Under the pieces are notes generated by a model, which ran no database searches, was not told where the DNA came from, and worked only from the letters and a program-made list of their open reading frames with translations. A DNA stretch of 64,000 nt. Origin: Kwoniella bestiolae CBS 10118 (taxonomy: Eukaryota; Basidiomycota; Tremellomycetes; Tremellales; Cryptococcaceae). The first letter of the stretch is position 1. Each line of letters starts with the position of its first letter. Shown here piece after piece: positions 40,070-51,599 of the stretch. The stretch is from contig NC_089242.1 of the NCBI RefSeq assembly GCF_000512585.2, forward strand, positions 3,100,001 through 3,164,000, in the 5' to 3' direction. A program made the translations under genes and the position numbers.

Positions 40070-42217
40070 CTAGTCATCATCCCAATGACCTTGTTGTTTA
40101 GGAGGGGCCAACCCCGCCTGCTTAGCCACGATAATACTATCCACCCTAAGTACCGAGATAGCAGCGTCCGTCGCCAACTTGATCGCCCAGTCCTTAGCAG
40201 CGAATGGATCTAATATACCCTTCTCCTTGACCGACGACAACACACCATTGGTATTTGAGGAATTCTCCGAATCAATATCCACTCCAGCTTCGTTCTGACC
40301 CTCCGCATGGGATTTGTACAAGAGAGAAACGACATCTTCGGCGTTCAGTCCAGCGTTCTCAGCGAGGGTTCGAGGGACAACTTCGAGTGATTCAGCCCAT
40401 CTCTTAATAGAATGTTGGGCCAATCCAGCAGTTTTACCCCCGTACTCTGCCACTCGTCTAGCAACTTCGATCTCACTTGATCCAGCTCCTGGAACCTGTC
40501 TTCCATCCCTTAACAAGATCCTGACGGTGTTGATACCGTCATCCAGGGATCTCTCCAGATCGTCCAAGTAGTTTGCTGTGGCTCCTCTAAGCACGATGGT
40601 GGCAGTTCGAGTCTTCTCGCCTTCCTCCTGTCTTAAGACCGTCACTCGATCTCCTCCAATTTCGACAGTCTCAAACACATCTACCATACCCGCCTCTTCG
40701 GCTGTGGGAGCACCCAATCGAGCAAGAGGAGTCGCACCGACCACTCGACAGAGCCTTCGTAAGTCAAATTTGGACAAGACCTTGATGACTCCGATGTTCA
40801 GCCTGTTAAGGTAATGTAAGGCGAGATCTCCGATACCTGATCCAGCGATGATGAGTTTGACGCCCGAGTCGGCGATTTCTTTGAAGTACTGTATTACATG
40901 TAAGCTGGACGATCTGTATTATTTGGAGAACACAGCTATCACTCACACCCTCGAGTTGTTTCTCCTCTCCTCGTGAGAAATTCAACAGATCATCTGCCTT
41001 CTTGAGTAGAACCGTTCCCTTGGTTTCAGTCTGCGAGATATCGAGACCACAGGTGTACACAGCGACTTTCGCCTTCGTGGCGTTCTTTACGACACCTGCA
41101 ATATCTCACAGTGAGCTTGGATTGTGCGGCAGGTGCGAAACATACAGAAGACCGAGCTGACATACCTTCAGGTTCTCGACCAAATACCATACCTCTCACG
41201 ACTCTACTGGCTTCCAACCCTCCACCTAAAACTTTGACCACTCTCACCGAATCTACGTTGAAGTCCTTGGGATTCTTGGGCATAACTGCCAAAGAAGCTT
41301 CCGCTACTAAATCAGCAAGGAAATCCTCGCATCCTGGCTGTTTTGCGGCGAGAGAGGTAGCGACGGCTTTGGAGAGTTGTTCGGCGGTGGGTAAAGGTGA
41401 TGAAGGGATGGTGGAGGTGATCAGTGCTATTTGGGGGATATACAGTACGTCAATATATCTGATTCTCACAGTTACGGAAGTGATAACTCATTACTCACTC
41501 TCAAGCTCCTCTCTACCTTTAGCCAAAGCCATCTCATACCCCTGAATCACATCCGAAGGGTGTAAACCCATAGTCAAAAGGTGTTCTGATCTCTTCAATA
41601 GCTCTCCAGCAAAGATGAGCACTAGGTTGGTAGCGTCACCCATCTACTCATTGACAGCGCGTCAGCTTGATCGTTGGAGGTAAGCAGCAAAGGAAGAAGA
41701 AAGCTGGACATACCTCGGCTTCCTGGGCTGTACTTGCCATGACCAACAATTTAGCAGCGGGGTGAGCGACCTCAATCTCCCGGATGATAGTTGCTGCGTC
41801 TGAAGTTACGAAGAGTCTTCCGAGATGGTTGATGATGAGTTTGTTACGACCTATTGGCAGTATGAGGATCATGATGAGCTTTATGCACTAAGTATCGAGG
41901 TACTTGGCTTGTGACGGTGCAGGGAGGACTTTACTCACCATTGGGACCGAAAGAGGTTCTGACGATTTCACTCAGTTCTCCCACAGCAGCAATATTCCTC
42001 AACACTGCTTCCTCAAGACCAGACATTTGCTATGAGCCGCGAGTACAGGTCAGCTAAAGCACAATTGTCGCCAATCTCTGCATACGATGGGTACCATTCA
42101 CAGCTAGGCATGGTGATGATCTCTCTAGGGTTTGGCAATTAAGTGAACGAAATGACATACCTTGTAACCAGCCTTGAACAGGTCTGGACCTCCAGCTTTT
42201 GGTACCTTCAATGACAT
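40070..42217 (-). CDS. CCT8: T-complex protein 1 subunit theta (CCT8)
   Basis: One of eight subunits of the cytosolic TRiC/CCT chaperonin ring, which folds actin, tubulin and WD-repeat proteins using ATP. The start MSLKVPKAGGPDLFKAGYKQ, then SGLEEAVLRNIAAV, TSFGPNGRNKLIINHLG, VTSDAATIIREIEVAHPAAK and the C-terminal PPKQQGHWDDD identify the theta subunit. About 550 residues in roughly eight exons, with apical and equatorial domains complete. Two oddities sit in the nucleotide-binding loops: the usual GDGTN reads GDATN, and the usual VPGGGA reads VPGAGS. Both codings are clear (for example GGTGACGCTACCAAC). Whether these are normal for the species' clade I cannot tell. Confidence 0.95.
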
Positions 42218-43625
42218 TTTGACGGTTCTCCTTGATTTCTTCTAGCGCTTGGTGAGAATACTTCAGAAAAGTCAAGCTTGAGAGTGTGGATGAGCTGACA
42301 AAGATGTTACAAGAAAGTTGAAGAAGAAATGGTGGTTTGCATGAAATGTTCGAAATTGACAGAAGACGCGCTCAAACCTCCACTGGGCAAAGTGTCCACG
42401 CGTATAACACGTGGCTTTTCCACGTTCACCCGTGGCAGCTTTCGCATGCATAGAGTCCGAGGAGCAACGGAGTATAGAGATGGAACAGTGTATCGTCATG
42501 TCGTGAGTATCTGCATGGACCAGTATGTAGGCGAATACTTCACGGTAGGAAGGGATATGCAGCAGTCACTGACGACCTCAAGCTTGATATAGAAGACATT
42601 CTTTGACCTTACAACTTTGCGGTTTTCGGTTTCAGACTCCAGTAGACCAAGCATTTCTGAAACCCAGTAAGGAAATGAAGCATGGCATCTGAACCAGGGG
42701 TTTGTGTTTGACACTCTGCGTTTCGGATTCCAAGCTATGTCATTGTCATCATACAGTAGTTAGACCCGATTACAATCTCAACCACTATGCAATTCCCATT
42801 TCAACCTGTGGTGAAACGAGGGTAATGTGGCGGCATCGAAGCAATTCAGATAAGGTTAATCTTGCCCAAAATGCCCATTCAGATTCCAGGCATCTGTACC
42901 TCCCGATAGAATACTGAATAGCTTGTGTGTAGGTATACTCGATACATTGTGATTTCTTTATTCATTATAGTAAGGATTGAACGTTTCCGTTTCATCGTAC
43001 AGAAGCAAAGTTATTGCTGGTTCGCTTCGGACGACAACTGTTGTGGTTCCGACTGCACAGGAGACTCGTCATCCAAAATGTTTGTGCTTGGCGTAGACGT
43101 AGACGGACGAAAGTGACTTGCATTGAGAACTGATTTGGATATTGATATTAATACTAATACTAGTACCCACACGAATGCAATGTCTAACCAACGATATCAT
43201 TCATTATTTACCCTCTTCTCCCTACTACCACCGAACTCTCTCCTTCTCCTTTCCCCGAATCCAGTCAATGATCATCTAGTACTCTTTTCCGTGAGACCCA
43301 CTAGCTCCAACTCTATCACATCCCTGTGTAGATAGGATATACCCACATTCATTACACCAACACATACCTCGACGGTACAAAGTCATCTCAACGAATTTCT
43401 TTTTGGCTGGCTCAATTTCGATTTCAAGATACAACTATATTAAACGATAATACGATCACACAATACCAATACGAACAGTACACCAGCAATTGATTTGCAC
43501 ATGATACGATAATCACGACTTCTACACTCTTACGCTCTCTCAATATCAATCAGACCATTCACAGACGTACTCAGCCATAAGTCACGACCCAACCATCCAA
43601 TAATCCTTCCTTAAATCTCATCAAC
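42218..43625. other. divergent intergenic region between CCT8 and CPL1-like gene
   Basis: About 1.4 kb with both promoters. CACGTG lies at 42408-42413 in a stretch with two more CACG/CGTG half sites (CCACGCG, CCACGTTCACCCGTGG). A pyrimidine-rich run lies about 43205-43260. Short frames such as 43123-43335 have no splice partners or recognisable domain. Confidence 0.55.
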
Positions 43626-45156
43626 ATGCTCTTCCTCTCAGCTCTCCTCCCCCTTCTCGCAGTATCTTCCGCCCGCTCCATCCCCTCTCCAAGCGTCACG
43701 GCAGAGCTCGACTCCCGAGGCCTCCTCGACGGTCTTCTAGGCGGTCTAGGCCAAACAGTGGGTGGTCTAGGTGGCACGCTAGGAGGAGTGGTAGGTGGTC
43801 TAGGCAACACCGTCGGCGGCTCTCTGGGATCTACAGTAGGCGGCGTGGGTCAAGTCCTAGGAGGAACGGTAACCACCGTAGGAGGTACGGTGGTAGAAGT
43901 TTCGAAACTTAACTTAGAAGTATTAGTGAACACCTGTATAAGGTTAGGAACCGCTACTACGGTGAACGAAGTGGCATCTGTGGGCGGGGGGTTGGTGGGT
44001 CAGAATGGAGGTGTGACGTTGGCAGCGGGTGCGTGTGTCTGTGTAGACGCTGCTACCTCCGCTGGACTTGGTGGAGTGGATGCTCAAGTGGGAGTGTACG
44101 CTTCGGGGGGGCTGTATTTCAATGGATCGGCTGCTGCTGATATTGCTTCGTCGGTGAGCGGGTTTCTCTCTTTTGCCACATAGCTACAGTATTAAACAGT
44201 AAGGCTGATCGATATTGGTAGACCCAACCTGGTTTGCTGGGACTACAAGCGGGTGTATACAACTTCAATGTCGCTGAGACCTGTATTGCCGCTTCGGTTT
44301 CGCTAACAAATTCAAGACATGACTTGCAACCTGTCGGAGGATCATGTTGCGCGAGGGGTGAGTGTTGTCTCTTAACACAAAACCGAATGAGATCCTTCTA
44401 TACCGCACTGCCACAGCGTATTCTGCACATCCAGAAAGAACACAAGATAACACTAATATCATATATAATTATAGCCTGCAACCCAGGATACGTCCTCACA
44501 GGCGGCACGACCTGTTGTCCTCCCGGATCCACCCTCTCCCCAACTGGACAATGCCTTACCCCGCCCACATGCAGTTCCACCGAGATTTTATGCAACAACG
44601 CATGTTATCCCCGATCAAGCTATACCTGCCCATCAGGCTTACCCGTGCAGATTCAAAGTAAGCGGTCGGAGAGCTGTCCGGTGGGTATGGAGAAGTGCTC
44701 TGTAGGTGCGTTGGGGGGTGGGCAGTGGGAATGCGTGGATACGAAGTCGGATATCGAGTCTTGTAAGTTTCTTTACCTCCTCCTACCTCACCTCCCTCCG
44801 TGTGTATCTTTGTCTCTCCTCTACACCGGTCACACCCATCTATGAAGCGAATGTGAACGCAGAACAAAGGAAAGGACAAAGCTAATCGTTAAGCTGCAAT
44901 AGGCGGAGGATGTATGTACCCCACCCCGACCGAACTCAACCCCCTAGCCCTATCGACCGGAACCGACTGTACCTCCCTTCCGGGCACCAACGGCGTCTCA
45001 TGTATTCAAGGTCAATGCCAGATCCAATCATGTGCGAAGGGGTTCAAGTTGGCCAATAACGGAACATCTTGTGAAGCTCCAGTCCAAGCTCAATTGCCGA
45101 TCAGGAGATCAGGTAGAGTGAGGCATCAAGCTAGGATCATCAGTCAACGATCATAG
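43626..45156 (+). CDS. secreted Cys-rich protein with Gly-rich repeats and CPL1-like domain
   Basis: Signal peptide MLFLSALLPLLAVSSARS. Residues about 35-95 are a Gly/Leu/Val/Thr-rich repeat (units such as GGLGQTV, GGLGGTL, GGVVGGL, GGSLGSTV). A middle domain has paired Cys (LAAGACVCVDAATSAGLGG; ETCIAASVSL). The C-terminal ~170 residues are Cys-rich: CNPGYVLTGGTTCCPPG, STEILCNNACYP, ESCPVGMEKC, GQWECVDTKSDIESCGGC, TDCTSLPGTNGVSCIQGQC and QSCAKGFKLANNGTSC. This fits the CPL1-like domain of basidiomycete secreted proteins; CPL1 of Cryptococcus neoformans is a known secreted host-interacting factor, but this is a family relation only. Four exons; the third intron joins S-C of SCGGC in frame. About 385 residues, likely in the cell wall or released. 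Confidence 0.85.
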
Positions 45157-45710
45157 ATCATAAGCAAGCTACAAACCGAAAGGGGATCTCGATGATCTTC
45201 CTTTTCACACTTGCTAGAAGGACAAATGGTTATAATGGACATTTCTCATCATGCGGTGTTATACTTGATATAACGGACATTTCTCTTTTCTCTTCATTTA
45301 GGTTTATTTTTTGGTTTTACTCTTACAAATATCATATACACCCATATCAGGTATACCTTCACATTCATACCATGTACTAGCTATCTTACTGTATACCTTG
45401 ACTTGACGGACAATCCTTAGCGAAACGTTTATATGACACCTATAATGAACATAATCACGAATAATGCATCAAACCCCTAATCCTTGTCAAGACACTGTAA
45501 ACATGTTGAACCATACGAAGCGCTGTATACCCAAATCACATGCTACGATATTTACATTTACCACTCAAGTCAGAATATCTACACGCGACGATGATGATCA
45601 AAGAAGAAAAGTCCACAACTCCAAAGTATAAATCCCATGAACCCACATCTCTCCATTCCCTCTTCCAAATCAATTACATCAATCTATCATCCTCCAACTC
45701 ATCCAAACCC
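45157..45710. other. tail-to-tail intergenic region
   Basis: Between the convergent 3' ends of the CPL1-like gene and AMP deaminase; AT-rich, no gene seen. Confidence 0.5.
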
Positions 45711-48700
45711 TCAAAACATCCCCCTATCTCCTAGCCTCATGAACCTGTTCACCCCCGCCATACCTTTCACACCCCCAGCACCCGCCAAATTCGAAATACT
45801 CTTCCTCTTACTTCTCTCCCCCAACGTCCCAACCCCACCAACCAAATGAGGAGCGATGGTATGGTTTTCCCCCTGTCCATACACGCTGGAATTAGTCATC
45901 GACATAGCAGCAGCAGCTACGTCCGAGGGGTGGGTGGTCATTCCTGGTCGATTGGCAATTGCTGGTCTGTCCCCTGAGGTAGGCTGAGAAGGGGAAGATG
46001 ATGAAGGTTGGTTAGGGAGTTGAGATGAGGAGGATTGTTTGAGGTGCGTTGGGGTGGCTGAGGGGGAATGTTGGCCGTGTCGGATTAGGGCGCTGTGGAG
46101 ATTGAGGGATGTCGTCAGTCCAGATGCCCAATCATCCATTATACATGACCGTAAATATACAGGGATAACTTACAGCTCTTCAAGTAACGTAGAGTGTCTA
46201 TATGCCAATCTGATAGTAGGTACATTGGTCTAATCGTTTCAAATTGCCTCGTCAGCTGAAGACTCCAAACTTACGTCCGGCGACAACTAGCCGAACCAAA
46301 CCCACCTTGTGAATATCATTCCCAGCCGCACCGGGTAAATACCACTTATGCCCTATCCAATGTTTCTTGACCTGCATTTCCCATCCACTCTGCAATACCG
46401 AATTTCTCGCCAGCTCGCACATGTCCGCAGGGGTAAGTTTGTATATTTGGGCAGCGCACGAGTACTCTTCGAGCAGATGAGAAGCGGTGAAGTGGAATTG
46501 GAGGGGGTCATCTAAGATACACAGATAGAGCAATCAGCAATCAGTAAACAGATAGAGATTACACCTGAAAGCATGGACCAATGCCCTCGATCAGGGCTGC
46601 GAAGATCGTGTATCTGATAAACTGTTGCAACTCACCAGTCGATAGCGACACATTCAATCCAACCTTGAAGTAATCCTTGAAAGGGTTCCTCTCATAAGTC
46701 AAGAACAGCGCATTATTACTCAACGGACTCATGGCCAGTCCAATCTGCTTGAGGTAAAACAAGTACTGCAACGCAGGTACTTTTCGAAGCAAGATACCGT
46801 GCGAGATCGAATGGGCAGTCAAGAATGCCGAGGACAAGTGATCGGGATCACCTGCTTCTCCACAGTGTGGTCGGAGCACGAATGTGTCTATTGACGCGCG
46901 AGTCAGCTGATGAGACTGGAACGATGCACGTGGGAGTGACTCACTGAATCCTCTAGATCTTCTCCAGGCATTCAGAGAAGCCATGTTGGCGTACATGTAG
47001 TAGATCCTATTGAGCACGCATCTTGTCAGCCAAGATATTTGCCCATAAAAGGGGGCAAAACAGCTCACCAATAACTGTATGGAGGACTTTGGTTTGTATC
47101 CCACATTTTGGCTGTCGGGAACTTCCTGTATAGTCTTCTCTCAGGTTTCGACTCGTCGTCTACACTGTCAAACCCTACTACTCGTTGAAGGAAGATGTGT
47201 AGCTCAGGGTGAGAAGAGGGATCTTTGGTAACTTCGAACAAAGGTTGGAAGACATCTACGAGCAAATTGTAGATCGTGAGCTTGCGTTAGGTGAACAAGA
47301 AGAACCGAAGAACGAAGCTCACTCTTCACTACATCCTCAAAGTTGTTGACCAATCCTGAGCCCTTGTACACCTCGTACAATCTTGGAACCTGGATCAACC
47401 ATCTAACGTTGTGCGAGACAAGCTTGTTGTTCACTACCCATTTAGCAAGTTTGTCCCATTCGTTGAGATTCCTAAACAAGCGAGGACAACGGGGTCAGCT
47501 GCACGATCGACTTCCATCAAATTGGCCAGCTTACCTTCCATAGATGGACAATCTCCACTCTGAGACTTGATATTTACTTTGTTCCAGATCCGCAATCAAT
47601 TCTATTCGCGTGATTCGCATCAGCTCATGTCATCACACACCGCAAGAGGAAGGTGTCATTGTAAGCTGACTTACCCTGAGTCAACTCTGCAAGGTATTTC
47701 CCCTTCAATAAATTATCAGTCTTCAAGAAGATCTCTCTCAACCTCGAAGATCCAGTGGGGTTATATCGGTCATTGAACCGATCGAATCGATGGAATTCCT
47801 ATATAAAGCGAGATAGTCAGCTTGAGCTTGCCATTCAAAAGGTTGACCACGAAGCTAACCTGATGAGCGTGCATATCGAGAGTATCGATCGAAAGGTCGT
47901 AAGCAGTCAAATTTAGCGATTCGAACACCTCTTTCAAAGTGAGATCTTTCCCATCTCGATGAATGACGATTTCCTGCAAAATTTCAAATTAGCTGGATCA
48001 TATGCATTATACACTAATGGTGATGAAAGAGCAAAGGAGGTGGCACATACATTTGGGTTCCTCTTCAATTTGGACTTGATGAATCGCAACAAATGTTTCT
48101 GGTTCATACTCGCAGAGTGGTGAATGTGAGTATCGACTTTTCTAACATTGTAGAAATCCCTACATACCATCCAATCAGAATCAGCTCAGCCAGTGACGCA
48201 CCGAGAGTGAGTCGTAAGTCAGTTGACGGGGAAAAGGTAAAACACACCTATGAGGAACAGCCTTCATATCTGCCAGTTCCTGATACTCATTTAACAAGCA
48301 GTACAAGCTCCATTTCGACGACAGATACTTCAACCGTCTGAATGCGAAAGACTTTGCCGGACCGTCAGAACACACTCCAAGGAGATAATCTAGATCTGTG
48401 AAATATTCCTTCAGGGATGGTACTCTAGCCAAAGGTTTTTTACCTTTGACATCGAGATTGACTTTGACCTCTCCACCATTGGCATTATTGGGTGTAGGCT
48501 GATCATCGGGATAAACGGTGAAAACACCTTCATCGTTCAACCCAAAAGTATGTTGATCGTCTTTCGGTTGGATCTGGCAATCTTCAATCCTGAACGCCTG
48601 GTTATCCCTCGTAGTGGTTGACGTGGTACTTTGAGTCGTCCCGTCAGAAGAGGTAGGTTCAGGCATTACACTCCCATGAGACGGTTTCCAATGCCAGTGG

Positions 48701-49214
48701 GGTGGTGGAGGTGGCGGGTAGATATTCCATGTAGGTAACTCATCGTTCTGAGCTGCAGATGGTCCCTCGCAGGTATCTTGCTCCACCTCTGCTTTGAGGC
48801 CCATAACGTCGCCTGAGGATTTCGGGGTGAATCCATGGAACGAGCCATCGTGATCTTTGGGATTATCGCCCAGTCGTTGGTTGGAAAGTTCCATATACTT
48901 GTCTCGAAGGTCCAAACATCGTGCGAAAGATGCACTATGAACGCCATATCGGTCAGTACAGAGCACACAGGAGGAGTTGGCTTGACTCACTATAATTCTT
49001 CAAGTTCACTACCGATGCCTTGTTCTGCGAAAGCGAGAATTTGCATTTGCATCAGCAACTCTTTCCCGTCCAGATCTGCTTTATCCATCTCATTCACGGG
49101 GGTACCAGGCATAGAAGCGATGGGGGTAGAGGGTTTAGCCATGGGAGAGCGGATTCCACTTAGGAATAGCTCAGGATCGGTAAGTGTGATATTCTGGGGT
49201 CGAACAGGGGGCAT
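45711..49214 (-). CDS. AMD1: AMP deaminase
   Basis: Converts AMP to IMP and ammonia in the purine nucleotide cycle; cytosolic, usually a tetramer. Family blocks are all present: FARCLDLRDKYMELS, FYNVRKVDTHIHHSASMNQK (metal-binding HxH), NLTAYDLSIDTLDMHA, KYQVSEWRLSIYGR, GFDSVDDESKPERR, TFVLRPHCGEAGDPDHL (His and the catalytic Glu), MSPLSNNALFL and SLSTDDPLQFHFT (metal-binding Asp pair). The C-terminal ~130 residues after the family end (RHSTLLEELALIRHGQH) are a Ser/Pro/Thr-rich tail not found in short homologues. About 900 residues in some 14 exons. The start at 49214 (MPPVRPQNITLTDPELFLSG) is chosen because a stop codon lies in frame 40 bases upstream and no acceptor AG lies between. A TATATATA box is about 137 bp upstream. 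A longer form using the 49766-50528 exon is possible. Confidence 0.9.
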
Positions 49215-49765
49215 TTTGGAGAGATCGTATTGCACAAACGACAAAGAGTGGAATATAGAGAACGTTTATATGTGATGCGAAGTGCGAGAACGACGGAATT
49301 GAAGCAATATGAGATGAATTGGCCAGAGAATGTCTCCCAGCGTCAAGACGGTATATATACGTCTTCGACGCATCCTCGAATCGCCTTGGCGAACTTTGGA
49401 GAAGCCATAGCGAAAGTCGGAGAAGACATAAAACGAATTCGTTGACGTTCCAAGATTGCGAAGACGCACGTTCCCCATCTCTCTGCACCGATAAAGTGAG
49501 ATCCGACATGTAACACAACTCCATTCCTTTCTGTCCCCTCACCATTCAGTCTTCGGTTAGCAAGAGAAAGAAGGCGAAAGGAAGGTAGAATGTATGCGAA
49601 GGTCGGTCCTCCGATGATATCGGGAGAGCGACATACCCATAGATCATAATAGATACCAAAGAAGGTGAAAGGAGGGAGATGATAGGTGATCGCGGAGCGG
49701 CAAATAGTAGTCACGAAGAAGATAGTAGAGAATTGAACGTGCGAAAAAGTAAAGACCAAACTCAC
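49215..49765 (-). promoter_or_regulatory. AMP deaminase upstream region or long intron
   Basis: A 550-bp stretch between the AMP deaminase ATG and the donor of the upstream exon. It contains GTATATATAC at 49351-49360 and CATATAAACG at about 49265, both TATA-like on the minus strand. It could be an internal promoter, or an intron if the upstream exon belongs to the same gene. Confidence 0.45.
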
Positions 49766-50528
49766 CAGGTTGTACTTGTTGCGCGCCACCACCAGCCGCA
49801 GCCAACTTAGCAGCCGCTTTAACCTCTACACCGTCTCCTCTTCCACCTGAATTCAGAGCATTCAAAAGACCGACGTTCAACTCCCTTTCTCTAGCTTCTT
49901 CTTCCAAGTCCAATTCCTCCTGTTTATCCCTCTCTTGTCGATGGATGATCGAAGGTGCTGGATCCAAATCACCATACTCGGGTCCAGAGGGAGATAACAT
50001 ACTTGAATGCCTTTCAGCAGGGTTGATCTGCGCTTGACGTTGAAATCTCGATGAGAAATCACTTTCCTCCTCATGGTCGTCCTTATCTTGTTCTTGATTA
50101 TCCTGTGTGAGCGACATCGATTGACCCCCCTTCTCCAGATTCTTCCCTTGGTTGCCCAGATCTACTTCACCAGGACTAGTACCAGTGGGCATGGGTTTGG
50201 TGTGATTGAGAGGCGACGTAGTCATGAAGTGTCCCGGTGACATTCCCAATCTTGCGCTCGTGCTCATCTCAGCTAATTTACCAGTCGATGATCCAGCTTC
50301 TGATATAGTTGATGGAGGTAGTCTAGGTAGATTGTGAGATAACCAAATCTCATCTTTGAGATGCAACCTCCTCTCTTCGTGGTAGTCAAAGGCAGGGGAA
50401 GAGTGTACGTGCGCGTTGTCCTCGAGGTCTTCGTGAGGGTATCGTGAGGGTATTGGTAAAGGTGAAGGTGATGGAACGGGTGAATTAGCTCCCGAAGGTT
50501 GGTTGGATGGACGAGGTGAGTCCGCCAT
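49766..50528 (-). CDS. low-complexity coding exon: alternative 5' exon of AMP deaminase or separate gene
   Basis: The ATG at 50528 opens 254 codons (MADSPRPSNQPSGANSPVPS...) ending ...LAAAGGGAQQVQPG at a perfect GTGAGT donor (phase 1). It is Ser/Pro-rich, then acidic with a short charged helix (EEARERELNVGLLNALN) and an Ala/Gly-rich end. No domain is recognisable. Its donor implies a downstream exon, and the next coding block on this strand is AMP deaminase; but no acceptor in the right phase joins it directly to the deaminase start. Either an intermediate exon is missed, the gene has two promoters, or this is an independent gene ending near 49343. Confidence 0.5.
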
Positions 50529-51599
50529 GTTGCAGAAATGGGTTGACTATTTACTTGTTGTTCGTTATGAGCGACAAGCTGAGTCAAGTTGAGTATGAGA
50601 TGTGATGATGAGAGATAAAGGATGCTACTAGGATGTGAAGAGGTTGTTTCTTGGATGCGCAATGATAATTTTGATTCTGCTCGACTTTGCACATGATGCA
50701 ACAACAAGCGAGATCACCGATCAACCTCCACTTGCGGTAAGATAGTTACTCGTAGTGGGATATCAACACGTGCTCAAAGCAGCCTTTTCAATAGGCATGC
50801 GACTGTGTCATCCAGAAAAAGCCGCATGCCTGTTTAGAGGTGGTTTGTCTCGAATCACGTGTTCTCTGCACTGATCTCCCATGATTTCTTTTCTTTATTC
50901 TTTTTGGTGACGAAGTGGCGGTGCATCTTTACCCTTATGTGATATTCCAATTCTACGCGTCGAGTGAGTGTTTATGCCCCCCCCATTTTCTCATTCTCAT
51001 TCTTGCTTGCCGTTTCACCCAGGCTAGCTTACATTTGATTACCCTTGATGCTTATTTTTTCCTGGTTGTTTATGAGTCTCATCCTCAGATTTACAATCTT
51101 TCAATTCCCGTGCTCACTCCCTCTCTCTCTCTGCTCTTCCCCCTCTATTCACGCTAGTTGCGCAGTCTCAACAGGTTGTTGTCCGTCGCGATTAATCTGA
51201 TTCCATAATAAGAATAACAATTCTATTCTTGAAAGAAGAGGTTCAAACCGGGTGATCAAGCATCTCTTCTGTTTTTCCAAATTAATTTCATCTGTACATT
51301 CTCCATCTCCTTTTATATTCATCTTCATTTCATCCTCATCCGACCGACGAGTCCGCTATCGACATCGACACAGCACTCAGGTTATATATCCCCTCTTTCT
51401 TCGTTTCTGAGACGACCTCATTTACGGCACACGGCCTGACGAAGACGACGTAACGACTGTTTCTCTTTTTTCTCTCCCTCATACCACAATAATCAAGACA
51501 ACGCAACACATTCATTATCACTCATCTCATCTCCCATCGACAACAAAATCAATCCTTCTCATCCCTCTTTAATACCCCACCTGTAGATATCACGACGCG
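50529..51599. promoter_or_regulatory. divergent promoter region with nested palindrome
   Basis: About 1.07 kb between the minus-strand exon and the plus-strand heparinase-like gene. It holds a near-symmetrical nested inverted repeat at 50765-50863, a C8 run at about 50978, and long CT-rich tracts toward the plus-strand ATG, as is common for fungal 5' regions. Confidence 0.55.
50765..50863. repeat. nested inverted repeats: AACACGTG ... AGGCATGCG ... CGCATGCCT ... CACGTGTT
   Basis: The inner arms AGGCATGCG (50793-50801) and CGCATGCCT (50823-50831) are exact reverse complements. The outer arms AACACGTG (50765-50772) and CACGTGTT (50856-50863) are as well. Spacers are 20, 21 and 24 bases, so the block is nearly symmetrical over 99 bp. 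Confidence 0.75.

Noticed and set aside
43571..43810. Pro/Arg-rich minus-strand frame of 79 residues
   Set aside because: It is the complement of the Gly-rich repeat of the CPL1-like gene.
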